64,000 nt of DNA from Phalacrocorax aristotelis (taxonomy: Eukaryota; Chordata; Aves; Suliformes; Phalacrocoracidae). The notes beneath the pieces were generated by a model that was not told where the DNA came from, did no database searches, and saw only the letters and a list, made by a program, of their open reading frames with translations. The position numbers and the translations under genes were made by a program. Each line of letters starts with the position of its first letter. The stretch's first letter is position 1. Of this stretch, positions 35,266 to 46,800 are shown piece by piece. Location: NCBI RefSeq assembly GCF_949628215.1, contig NC_134276.1:130014125-130078124 (forward strand), read 5' to 3'.

Positions 35266-38200
35266 CCTGCGCTCAAAATGAACTGTCATACACAAAGGGT
35301 GCTGCAGAGGTCTGAAAACAGAACTGCTGGATAGCTGTTGTTCCTCCTCCTCCTCCTCTTGAGCACTGGCCAGTCCCACAGCAGCGTGCTTCAGACCAAC
35401 ATGTTAAGGTGCCGCTGAACGTTTTTGTGCCCGAAAAATCCCCAAAGGGCTCGTTTCTCCTCTTCGTGGCTCACTCACAAACTGGCAGCTGGCCCCCTCC
35501 TTAGCCACACCAGTGAGAAAAGGAGCTGGCAAATATGAGGCCAAAAGAGCTCAGTCAAAGAAAGAGCAGAGGCCATTAGCTGGAAAACTCACAGACTGGA
35601 CAGAGATCTCGTTGCACTGCCTCTCTCGCCTGCCCTCAAGTACTGGAAATAGCGACCGTGAGAGAGCAGCGGAGGGAGCTGGTGTTGAGTGTGGAATGTG
35701 TATCACTTGGCAGCGGGAAGGAGAGAGACCCCAAATGGATAACCATGTTTGGAATTGAAATCCAAGGAGCAAAAGCAGCGAGGAGAACAGAGAGCAGGCA
35801 TGCACCCGCTACTTAACATAACTCAGGCGCCCAGATAAGCCTGGCGCAGTGCGAGGAGGGGAAAGGAGAGGAGAAAACAACCAGCTTATCACGGCAAGCT
35901 CCAGCACCGCTGGAGTGGCTGGAGTGGCTCCGCACCACTCTGCACTCCTATGAGAGAGTGACTTTCACCCAGCACAAAAAAGGAAAAAGGTCACCCCCTT
36001 TGCCCACTGCGGCTTGTAGCAGCAGCAGGGACTTAACAGAAGAGAGGCTGGTTCTCGAGAAATGCTTTCCAGGCACTGCAGCACAACCTCCTCTTGCTCC
36101 AGGAAGCTTCACCTCATGGGGTATATTAGACCATGGGGCATGAGGTGAAGCTCTGCACAGGCAGACAGTTGTGATTACAAGGGATAAAGCAGGAGTAAAT
36201 GAGCCACTGGGACACAGCTTCATCTATCATGAAGAAGAGACTATCCTGCCTAAAACTTTGGGAGTGTAACACTTGGAAGTGTGTTTTGCGGGGAAATCCT
36301 AATTGAGAGAGGATTCTCCCACCCCACAGATGACAGGCTCTCTTGGGAAGCATCCTTGGGAAATGTCATCTCTCATTTTCATTTTTTTATAGGTATTTGG
36401 AACCACCCCAGACATTAACTTAGCACAAGGTGGAAAAAGCAAACACTTTCTACTTGGGTAACCTGGGACACAGGCACGAGAGGGACCCACCGAGTTCAGT
36501 CCTCCATGGTCAGCTACAGAAAAGATGCATAAATGCAATTTCTCCCCTGCTTCGAGTAAGACATTATCAGTCATACAGGCAGGACCTGCCCCGCTGCCAG
36601 GAAGCAGTTACATTTCAGGCTTTGACGCAACCCACACAGTCAGTCAACAGTATGAAGTCAGCCTGCATGGGTCAGTGGAGTAGGGATAGGGTTTCAAGGG
36701 TGGTTGTGTTTCAGGCTGAGCTTGCAGCTGCCCTGCCTAACATGCCATTTCCATTGGCACCATTCACTTAAAGACACACTAATCGCCTCTTCAACTAATA
36801 GTGCTCTGGAATAACGCTGTCTACTGGGAGAGGCTGAAGCAATGCTTCATGGCAACCTTAAAGAATTCATCATGGTCTTGGACAGTACAATGTCTCTCTA
36901 CAATGATTAGCCCACGTGCAACACTGAACAGTACGGCTCCTGAGAGCAGCAAAGGCTACGCCATCCTGACAGCTTGCCATGTGGGAAGGAAAGAAGACAA
37001 ATTAAGCTTTGCATGGGGGGGTAGTACGATCCACTCGGAAAGATGCTTTCTGTTAAGGGTGAAGTGAAACAGGGAACCTTGTCTCCAGTGGTCCCTTATT
37101 TAAGTGAAGAAATAAATCCTACCAACTGAAGCAGAACAAGGCTCAGCTGCAAGAGGTGTGGGGAAATGACAAACTTCATTTCTCCTGACCTTCTCTGCAA
37201 AGACGGAAGGATGATCTTATAGCCAAAGCACTAAAATAAAAATCTTGGGAGCCAACTTCTGTTTTTCATACCATTGCCATGTCCTTGCTAGATGATCCCA
37301 GCAACGACTTGTCTACCTTCAGGCCTCTGCAAAAAAAAAAAATTTATATTATAAGGGGCTCTCTTTCCAAGATAGGCTGACATTTGATATAATGGGGAGT
37401 TGGGATATCAAGACTGGGAACACTTATGAGGAAGATACTTTACAGAAGATCTGTGAGACAGAACTGAACTGCTATGAATAGTAATGTAGAACTACATTAG
37501 AGGAAGCATTCTGAGAAGCAACACTGCAGTTTCTCCTGCCTTTCTGTACTACCAAAAAACTGTTACAGCAACATCAAAGAAAGTGACCGAAAAAAGATAC
37601 TAATTTCACTCCTCAGTTAGGCAAGTTCCTGAGCTAGAAAACACTCTGGAACACAATGTTAATGACTCATTAGGACAAGAAGGAGCTTCCTCTGGCATCT
37701 TCCCGAACACAGACAGTGACGTTGCAGTAACCCCAGAGGCACATGCTGGGGTTACAGCGCTGCCAGGGCCATTGGCGTGGGTGAGGAGGTGAAGACAGCC
37801 CGTTGTGACTTCCCGGCCAAAGGCAGACAGGAAGCTTTAAACCCACAGCAGTCACAGGACAAAGCCCTCATTAGAGACTTTCTTCTCTGCTGGGGCTGAA
37901 CATGACATTGTCAAGAGAACAATATAGCCTTTTGAAAGATACATCTCTGAGCACACACTAGAGATTAATTTAGGTGTTTTCAAGCCCAGTTTTTTAAAAG
38001 GGAGATTTGTAAAGTAGTTGAACCACCAAGGCTCAAATCTTCCTTTCTCCCTTGAGAGTACCGTGGCCATCCAGACCCTCTTCAAAGAACTTTCAGTTTC
38101 CCACCCAGCAAGAGTTCAAAAAGCTCTTATTTTCCAAAGAGAAATGTTATTTTCATGCCTCGCCTTGAATTAGAATACATGCCTTCCATCCAGGGATGCT

Positions 38201-38490
38201 GGGGTTCATCCGAGACGAGTGTTCAAAAGCCAATACTGATTCAAGGGGAAAGAAACACAAGTATTAAAAGGGAAATTACAATGACCAAACCAATTTGGAA
38301 TCAAGAGAGCAAGTGCATAGAAAACACCTGAGCAGCATTAAGACTCTTCCATGGAAGAAGGCACATAGGCATTATGACAAAATGAGCCCGTGAAGAAATA
38401 AAATAGACACATCAAGCTTTTCAGCACTGAAACTGGCAGGGTGTAAACAGGTACTCCGCTGACTTCCCCACTTACAAGGAATTCAACAAG

Positions 38491-38620
38491 TAATATTAAT
38501 TATTAATATTATTAATTATTATTAATTATTAATATTATTATAAATTATTATATTATTAATATGAATTATTATAAATTATTACTACTAATATTATTATAAA
38601 TATTAATATTATTAATATTT
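38491..38620. repeat. AT-rich simple repeat (TAATATTAT-like)
   Basis: About 130 bases made almost wholly of irregular TAAT, TATT and ATTAT units with many short inverted repeats. No unit of constant length is kept. Confidence 0.9.
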
Positions 38621-41149
38621 AGCCCCATGTGATGATGCAATCCAGGTGCAGCCCGCACTATGTTTGGCAAATAAGTCCTCTATCCTTGAGAGCAGCACCA
38701 CACTGAGAGATTGCCAGCTCCAAACCTCACAGCAGCTAAGCGACTGGCTATTTTGCCCATCCTCAGGAAGTCTACAAGTTCACTGCTGATCCCAGAAGCT
38801 GAAAACTAGTCCAAACACCTGTGCTGAGGATGCCAAGACCTTGGTGGCTTAAAGTCAGAGAGGGCATAATCAGACATCTCCTTTTTGCTTTATTATATAG
38901 ACTATTGTGGGCATTAGTAAGTAACACTTTTGCAGACTAACAAAGCCTGTAGCTCCAAAATATCCACCTGGTGTTTCAAGTCACATTCAATTTACAACTG
39001 TTGGGAAAGGTCTGAAGCCTGCTCCACACAAGCTCATGGTGAATCACAAAGGGACAAAGATGGCATGTACTGTATTTAGTTGTACTGCTCAATAGTCAAG
39101 TTTCCTGCTACTGCCACGTTTCATGCCCTCGCAGGTACACCGAACACCCCACACAGGGCAGCATCTGTCACCAGCGCCATCGGTGAGTAGTAACGCAGTG
39201 CCAGTAACTCTCACCACCCGAATCAAGCCTTGATTCCACTCCACAGGAATCCTGTAGCGACAAATGAAGCCGCTCAGCAAGAAATGTGATTTGGTGACAA
39301 GGTTTTCCCATTGTTGCTTTAAATGTAGCATTGCCCAGTGTCCTTTCTGTACCTGTTGCACATAGGTATCGCAGCACGCCACTCATCATCTTCCTTCCAA
39401 AAACTTGCTGAAGTACCTACCATGCAGGCCTAGATGTCCCATTTCTTAAGTTTATAGAATGTCTAAAACTGTACGAAGTCCCATTTTTTCTTTTCTTGAC
39501 CTGATTTAAGTAGCACTCCATTCTCACTTGACCGCTGCCAACCCCTGCCCTGCTCTTTACTCTGTGGCACCATTTCCCCAGTTTACCCAGATTGGACACG
39601 CTGCCACAAAGCTGGTGCCCGTCCACCATCTAATGTTCTCTTCAGTTCAAGCTCTGACACACACTGATTCAACAATAAATGACCTTATTCAGGTTTCTCC
39701 CTCCAGACAACAAATGCCAAGTGCAGCACCAGGTCCTGCTCTCCAGCCAGCTACAGCGCCACAGGTGGCTTGGAACCCTTTTTGCCAGAACTACACCTGC
39801 ATCCCTTCTCTTAGGCTGGAAGCCAACGTGAGCACAACTCTTATCTCAGGACAGAACAGATGAGCAGTACAGAGCTAAGTCTAACAGCCCAGCTTGCCCC
39901 CCACAAGCATTTTAGCATGCATTTCCACAGAATCCAGGACCTTCACGAAACATTCCCAGCAGTCTGAACTCTCCTCACAGAACTTGTGAGTCTCAGCAGA
40001 GACAGTACCCAGTGTCACACACTAAATGCTCACAGCCAACTCACTGCTAGCTCAGAATATGCAGGGCCCAGCAGGCAGAGAAAAACGATTGTGACTGCAC
40101 CCATCCCTCCAACAGGATCAAAGCCAAGAGAAGAATCAAGACAAAGCACAGATTTCCTCCCTTCAACTTCTGAAAAGAAAACTCAGCAGGAAGAGAGGAA
40201 GTAATCAGTGATGCCATCTTAAGCAAAGTCAACTCACCTAGGCAAGAACAACGTTAGGGTTGCAGAGATACAGTGTGAAACCAAGTCTCACAGATGTAAC
40301 AACCAACTGCATTTTTTTTTGCCTTAGAATCAAAGGCCACAACCTCCTGCTGTCATGTCACAGAGGTGAGGAAAAAAAGCCAGAAAACAAAAGCCCATGC
40401 ATGCCTAGCACAAGACCAACACAAGAAAAATTGGGCATAAAAAAACCCCAAAACCAAACAATATAAAAAAAACCAAACACCTTTTCTTTCAGGCAAGTGG
40501 CCTGTGCATACATCTGCAGTCCTCTGCTCCCTCTCCCTTGAACAACTACTGGCTCAAGAATTTGAGTTTGATCTCAAAAGTACTTAATTCTTCATTATAA
40601 AGAATGAAGTTTGAATCCTAGGGTAAAGCTATTCAAAAAAAGTTGGAAGAATTCTAACAGGGGAAAGCAAATCCAGTTCCAACTCCAAGGAAAGTGGTCA
40701 TCTGTATAAATGTAGTTGCACCTACTGTCAAACATGACACAAGCTTCAGCATGACTTTGCTGAAAGCAGCAACAGGGCAGTGTTACTAGCTTGACTTCCC
40801 AATTTGCGTCAGCGGGAAATCCCACCGAAGGCCCATCTGCTCAACCACACCACAAGAGTAATCAATGTTCTTGTGTCATTGAGTGAGCAGGCTTTTCTTA
40901 TTCTCTCAATTCACACAGCACAGTGTTTTCAGTGAGGAGAGCACCGTCATTTCTTTATTCAAAAAGAAACAGATGTCAGGAATGCTGGTCATTTTCAGAT
41001 TTTTATTAAGAGGAAAAAAAAATATATTTTCTATAGCAGCTCAAGAGCTAACAGTGGAAAAGCCACAGATGTGACGCACAGTCTATCATTAGAGACTATA
41101 AATAGATTCTTTGTTTATATTTGCTCTTTGAAGTAACTTGCAGAAATAA

Positions 41150-41155
41150 TTTATT
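41150..41155 (-). terminator. Candidate COX17 poly(A) signal
   Basis: TTTATT on the + strand is AATAAA on the minus strand, 470 bases after the COX17 stop. Other hexamers lie further down (about 40953, 41001), so the choice is uncertain. Confidence 0.35.
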
Positions 41156-41624
41156 TTGCAGCTTTCCAGAACACAGTCACACCACAGACATCATCTAGAA
41201 GAGAGAGGAAAGACAGCTTCACAAAACATGGATTTCCACTGGATATTGAGAGACAGTTCAACGGCCAGCAAAAACCCCAGCAGCAAACCCACAAGAACCA
41301 ACCCCACACTGCCCCACCATTAGTGATCTAAGTTGAAGTTCGGATTGATTAGAAGCCAACAGAGGCACAGCCACCCTCTGCTGCTGAACAGCTACTCACA
41401 AAGGCTGCGCGCTACCAGAAGGCTTCACCACCCTCACGAGGACAGCAGCATTTACCCTACTGTCAGTCAGGATTACTTTGCCTTCCCTCTCATAAAGAGG
41501 ATTCCTTTGCCATGGGGAACAGTACTCTGGGCCTTCCAGTGGCACCAGCTGAGGTGCCGGGGCACTTCAGAGGTAAAGGTCCTGTAGGCGATACTCACTT
41601 CACTCACAGTCCTGCTCACCGCAC

Positions 41625-41709
41625 TCATATCTTGAAGCCCAGAGCTCTCATACACTCTTTGTGAGCTTCAATTAGGTGCCCACAATTTTCTTCCCCCTTC
41701 TCAATTATG
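41625..41709 (-). CDS. COX17: COX17 coding exon 2
   Basis: After ttgcag it completes Cys40, then [20 protein letters not shown] and RALGFKI with TGA. The second CX9C pair and the C-terminus match vertebrate COX17 closely. Confidence 0.96.
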
Positions 41710-43545
41710 CTGCAAAAGAAAAAGATTTCAAAGGTTCAACAACAAAATGTTTTTACTGTTAGTCAAAGCCACAGAACTGACAAGCTGTTGGGGACAACCA
41801 AAAAGCCCTATTAGGCTCCGGAAATCTTTTTGCCCATCCTATCCTGAGTAGCACTGTTTTGGAAAGTAAAATACTATCTCAGAAAGGTGCCCAAGTCTGG
41901 AGCTGTGCAATTAGAACTCTAATGAAATGTGTAGCAGAATTTCCTATCAACAGGCCAGGGTCTATTCTGGGCAAGTCTAGACAGGGATTTGTTACACAAT
42001 ACAAGGCTGCCGCGTCGCTTCATCGAGTATGCTCATCTCACCAGCAACCAGTTTCAAATCATTCAGTGCAGAAGCAACAAAATTTCTCCAGTAAGAGACC
42101 AATACAGAATAGGTTGACCAGTAAATGACATTTTAGTCCAGCTTCAGTTGGTATTTAGGGAACCTGAAGCAAAAAAAAAAAACCATGTCCAGCTCCTCTT
42201 AAAAACATGATTTACCTCATATGGCAACTTTTGATGTTACTCATGCATCCAAGTGCCTAATACATATTCAAATAGAGGTAAGAGCCTACCGTTGTTGGTA
42301 TATCACATATACCACAAAAGTAATTCAGACTTGCTCTCTGATTGACTGGCAGAGTGCTTCCTGTCCCCAGAGGCGGGGATTCCAGCAAGCTGTGGAGCAC
42401 AGGTCTGACCAACCTCATCTGCCACGTTATGCTATTCTTGCTGCCAAAGGAAGAAACTACTAAATTGCAAATAACTAAAACATCTTACTTTTGTAATCAC
42501 TTAGGTTTTCTTACAGTGAGTATGGACGGGTCTGCTGGCCACCCAGGGCAACTCCATCTGATCCAGGACTTTTATCCCACCACCCTTTTCTTAGAGGGCC
42601 CAGGACTTACCTTCACTCTACCACATAACTAGACACACCCTGCTACCTTTAGCAAAAATACAGTGTCCAGTATTATGTCATCTACTGAACAACACCTGTA
42701 CCACTTATCAGGTTAAAAAAAAAAAAGACAGCTTGATCACCAGACTAAAGCAATTTATTGTCATAGACAAAGGAACTCTACTTTGGGGGTGCATTTTATG
42801 CTATTTGATATGTCCCATGGCTGTGATTAAGCCTGTACTTGCAAATACAGCTATACACAACACTGTCAAATTTTGCACCTCTGCGAGAAATATCATCCTC
42901 CAAGACCTAAAAACCAAAGTATTTTGTTTTATTTAAGAGAGAACAGCATTTACAAGCAATCAAACAATAAAAACACTGCTACCTGCTGGTACTTGTTGCT
43001 TCAGTCAGTCAACAGTAGTGAAGATTTGTAAGCAGCATTAAAAGCTAATCTCTGAAACCTGTGTTAAACTAGGGTTATGAGGTATTAACCTCTTCATTTC
43101 TAATTTATTCCTTAAGATTTATTCCCTCCTCCTCCTCCACACTCTTCCTCCTCCCTCTCCCACCCCTCCTAGATGCTCCAGCAGCGGGGGCAGACCCTCT
43201 AAGGAGGGAGGCGGGGGAGTAGGGAAATCCACCGCGCCGGGTCGGAAGCGGGCGGAGCAGCGCTTGAAACCCCCCAGCAGCTCGGCGACGGGCCCCGCCT
43301 GCAGAGCGAGGGGAACACCGGCGCAGCTGCTGCCACCCGCCTCAGGGAGCTCGGCTACACGGGGGGCCCACCCCCTCACCCCACCCCGAGGCGGCAGCAG
43401 CCGCCGGCGGCGGTTGGGGCCCTCACCAGGCGTCCCGCGCTTTCTTGGTCTCGGGGCAGGCGCAGCAGGGCTTCAGCGGCTTCTTCTCCCCCCCCGCCTC
43501 CCCCGCGCCCTTAGTGTCGCAGCTGGCGGCGGCGACCGTCGACAT
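41625..43545 (-). CDS. COX17: Cytochrome c oxidase copper chaperone COX17, complete
   Basis: A small copper chaperone of the mitochondrial intermembrane space that passes Cu(I) to SCO1/SCO2 and COX11 for cytochrome c oxidase assembly. Two coding exons on the minus strand, 43545-43427 and 41709-41625, give 67 residues. The N-terminal 20 are Ala/Gly-rich and variable. [10 protein letters not shown] then [10 protein letters not shown] holds the Cu-binding C27/C28 and the first CX9C pair (C30/C40). [12 protein letters not shown] holds the second (C49/C59), and the end is MRALGFKI. Human COX17 has 63 residues as I recall, so this one is slightly longer at the N-terminus, with an extra Cys9. The twin CX9C fold is the MIA40 import signal. 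The start lies in a CpG island. Confidence 0.96.
41710..43426 (-). other. COX17 intron 1
   Basis: A 1.7 kb GT..AG intron with A-rich runs (about 42170 and 42715). I see no repeat family and no other exon. Confidence 0.6.
43427..43545 (-). CDS. COX17: COX17 coding exon 1
   Basis: ATG at 43545 in the context GCCATGT. It encodes 39 residues, [20 protein letters not shown] then [19 protein letters not shown], and ends with TG before gtgagg so that Cys40 is split across the intron. Confidence 0.94.
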
Positions 43546-43819
43546 GGCGAGCGGCTCCCCGGCAGCCACAGCCTGCGGGGGGGAAGAGAGAGCGGCCGTT
43601 AGCGGTCCCCCGCGCGCCAGCCAGACCCGACCCACCCCGCCCCCAGCGCACGCCGCCACCTGCCTGCCCGGCGCGAGTGCGGAGAAACGACGCCGCGACC
43701 CTTCCGCCACAGCGCTCGCGGCCTTGAGGCCTCTGTCGGTTCCGGGTAACCTGCCGGCCCGCGGCACGCCGGGAGGTGTATTTCGGCAGCCCTCCTTCCG
43801 CCTGCCCCACCGGAGCGGG

Positions 43820-43831
43820 CGCGCATGCGCT
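43820..43831. promoter_or_regulatory. NRF-1-like palindrome upstream of COX17
   Basis: cGCGCATGCGCt fits the NRF-1 consensus YGCGCAYGCGCR at 11 of 12 positions, 275 bases upstream of the COX17 ATG. NRF-1 drives many nuclear genes for mitochondrial respiration, so the site fits the gene. Confidence 0.6.
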
Positions 43832-46800
43832 GCCGCCGGTCCTACGCTCGCGTCCTTTCACCTAGCGGGGCTGAGCGTTACCGCAGAGCGAGGGCGCGCG
43901 GGCGTTAACGTCCGTCCCCGTCCCCCCTATTCTGTAACAAGCAACCAGCGTGCCGGCAGAGACATTCTCCAGGAACACTCGTCACTTAACGATCCAGAAA
44001 GGAAAGGGAAGGAGGGTGAAAACCGGCGTCGTTCGCAAGAACGGCTGCGGTCAGGATTTCAGTTCTGCCAGAGCCAGGCTCAACGATCAGAAAGTTGTAG
44101 CCAGCCGTTTATCGAATGTATATCACTGTATAGGCGTTTCTTTCCTGGGTTAAGTATAGGTGGCCCGTCCACCTTGGTAAAGACCAGTGACAATTGTCTT
44201 TTTGGTAGGAACAGTGACACGTCGTGATACCAAACCCCAATTCGACCCTACTTACTCTCGCCCTCATTATCAGAAGCTTTTGTTGTTATCTAAGCTCTTG
44301 CCTTACATAGATAGAGAGGAAAGGTCAGTTTATTTATAAATCATCATATAACATACTTACAATCAAACATTAAGATTTTACCATTTTTTGCTTTACTAGG
44401 AAACATGCGTAAGTTCCACCAAAGAGAATAGTGCTCGATTCAATAAACGACAAGCCAACTTTTGCTGCCAGAAATAAGACAGTCCCGAGTTCTTTCAATA
44501 ATTTGTAGTTGTCCTGATACCATTTTCTGTGTGTGCCTAGCAGAAATCCCTAAGGCTCTCTTTTTCCTACCCAAGCATTAGGGAAAACGGGGGCTGATTT
44601 CTTTATTGCAGTTGTGCACAAAAGACTGGACATCTGTGGGAGTGAGGAGTGCATGGCTATGCAGGTACTGCATGTGAGCATACCTATCCCACTGGCAACA
44701 CCAAATGCTGCAGTTCCACAGCCGGGGGCCAGCCTGGCCAGTCGCTGCTGTGGGCAATAAGTGGAAAGATACAGAGCTGCTTTTCCTTTGTAGTCTGTCC
44801 CAAACCAGGCAGCAGCCACTCTTGCCTTCCAGGTCTCTGCTACATATGAAACGGCTCAGCTGTTTTGCCACTATCTGTCAGCTCCCTAAGGTGATGGCAT
44901 GCTACACTTGTGCCTGCAACCAGCCCTGATGATGACAGGGTTACTCTTGGGAAGGGCTGCACATCAGTAGATGTGACACCGCTGAGAGCTTGGAAGGGGA
45001 AAAGAATAATATGCCCACTGGGATGCAGCTGCCATGCCTGTTAATGGGGTGTAGCAGGAGTCAGAGAAGAACTGGCAGCTTGTATCAGGTACTAACGGGA
45101 CACAAAATTGTAGGAACACTGACACGGGGCAGAAAGCCTGTATTTTAGGTATTTAATTAATTTCTGACTTCTAGGATGAGTTTTTTTACACTTGGGGAGA
45201 TTACCAATCACACTTGTCAATCACAGAGGTATTTATTTTGCTCTGTGATGAAGAGTAGCAGTAGTAGCTCCTGTAAAACAGGTTACATGCTGTCAGTCTC
45301 AGCAAAATTTAGGAGCTTAAAATATCTTCTAGGGGTCTGAATGCTCCAGTCAGGTAAAAGACTGAAAAGGGCCCTGCCCTGTACAAGGCATGAAATACCA
45401 AGCAATTCCATTGTTTTCAAGAGCCCTGGGCAAGACAGAGACAATTACTTCATTATTTTCAGAATCTACCCTTCCAATAAGACAGGCCAGAAATGAGATC
45501 ATTCCTTGTTGAACAGTTTTAATCTGGATCACCAAGGTGAATGCCAACACCACTGACTCATGCTACCTGGATGAGTAAATGATAGGAGAGGATCCTTTTT
45601 CAATCCCCTCATTCTCACAAAGAGAGACAAGAAGTGGAACCTAGCTCTTTTCCAGAAATCCAAAGCTGCACATTTTCATTGCATGGGTAGATGAGGCTCT
45701 CCTGTTTTTACCATCAAGGACAAAGCGACTCCTTGAAATGCAGGCTCCTGAGGAGATTGCCCATGTGTTGCCATCCTACCTCTGAAATGGCGTCTCGTGA
45801 CACTCACCTAATCAGCCACCTACTTAACTATTGATGAATCTCAGCTTAGTAGCCTGTCCCCAGCTATCCCATTTGGCTGGGAAGGTTGTCCAGGCTGACC
45901 TACGCCCATGCAGCCTCCTCGTTCAGCACACACGCGTTGTGAGGCCGTGCGGCCAGGCACGATGAACTGGAAGATGCACAGGCTGCATACACTGACCAGA
46001 ACATGCTTTTCCCATATGTACGCAAATGTGCTGCAAGATGCAGCTGAGATTGAAAAGCCTATTGAAAGCATGCATCAGCTCTCCAAAGCAGTGCCTTGTT
46101 ATTAGTTTAACATATTAAGCATGTTTTCCTTTCAAATTAACTAGCTTTGTCTTTTCTTCCAAAAGCTTTATCTGCTGGCCACTCTCCAAAGGCCTAGAGC
46201 TGATGATGGCAATGCAAACCCTGAGGGAAAACCTGGAGTAAAAAAAAACCTCAAAGGGGGTTTCCCAAGTCTGAAAGTGTACAGTATCTTTTATTTAACA
46301 ACATCTTTTTTTAAAAAAAAAAAGAGTTTGCATGAGGTTGATTTGGCCTGTAGAAACCAGAAAATGACCAAACAAAGCACATTTTATACTGTCGCTGGAG
46401 TTATAGAATACCGAGAGCAGGGAAGGTTAAAATTTAGTCATCCTGGGAGAAGACTTCAAAGGGGTCTGCACAAAATTATGGTCTGTGGAGACTAAACATC
46501 TCTGCAAGCAGCACTCCATTTTAACTCTAGCAGCTTTCCAGACAGATTACAGAGGAACACCGCTGTTTTGGCCATGCTGCCTGCATGGTAATAGCTTTTA
46601 ACAGAATCACCCTGGAAGAAGGAATCTCTTCTTTGTGGGATGAAGGGGCAGGGGTTGGGAGAGAGGAGAAAGGAATTGCCATTAAAGCAGAGTGAACACG
46701 TTTTCATATCAATTGCACCAATTTGGAGTACAGTGTAGGGGGGAGATCACAGCCTTTTCTGACTTTACATTATGCGTAAGGATTGATTGTTAACTTTGTG

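Larger units (their letters stand above)
35266..41624. other. POPDC2 upstream region and interval to COX17
   Basis: The POPDC2 5' UTR and promoter must lie just above 35265. A glutamate-codon run (TCC repeat on the + strand, about 35341-35358) is in frame but has no ATG before it. Two GATA motifs lie at 35833-35839 (AGATAAG) and 35885-35890. The AT-rich repeat at 38.5 kb is inside. No gene is recognised. Confidence 0.45.
43160..43920. promoter_or_regulatory. CpG island promoter of COX17
   Basis: GC-rich and dense in CG dinucleotides, in sharp contrast to the AT-rich flanks. It covers COX17 exon 1 and its upstream region. No TATA box is seen, as expected for a housekeeping promoter. Confidence 0.85.

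Noticed and set aside
34828-35334. 168-residue + strand open frame
   Set aside because: It is the shadow of POPDC2 coding exon 1, whose minus-strand frame clearly encodes the Popeye protein.
43445-44227. 260-residue open frame on the + strand opposite COX17 exon 1
   Set aside because: It is antisense to a real exon in a CpG island, low in complexity and matches nothing I know.
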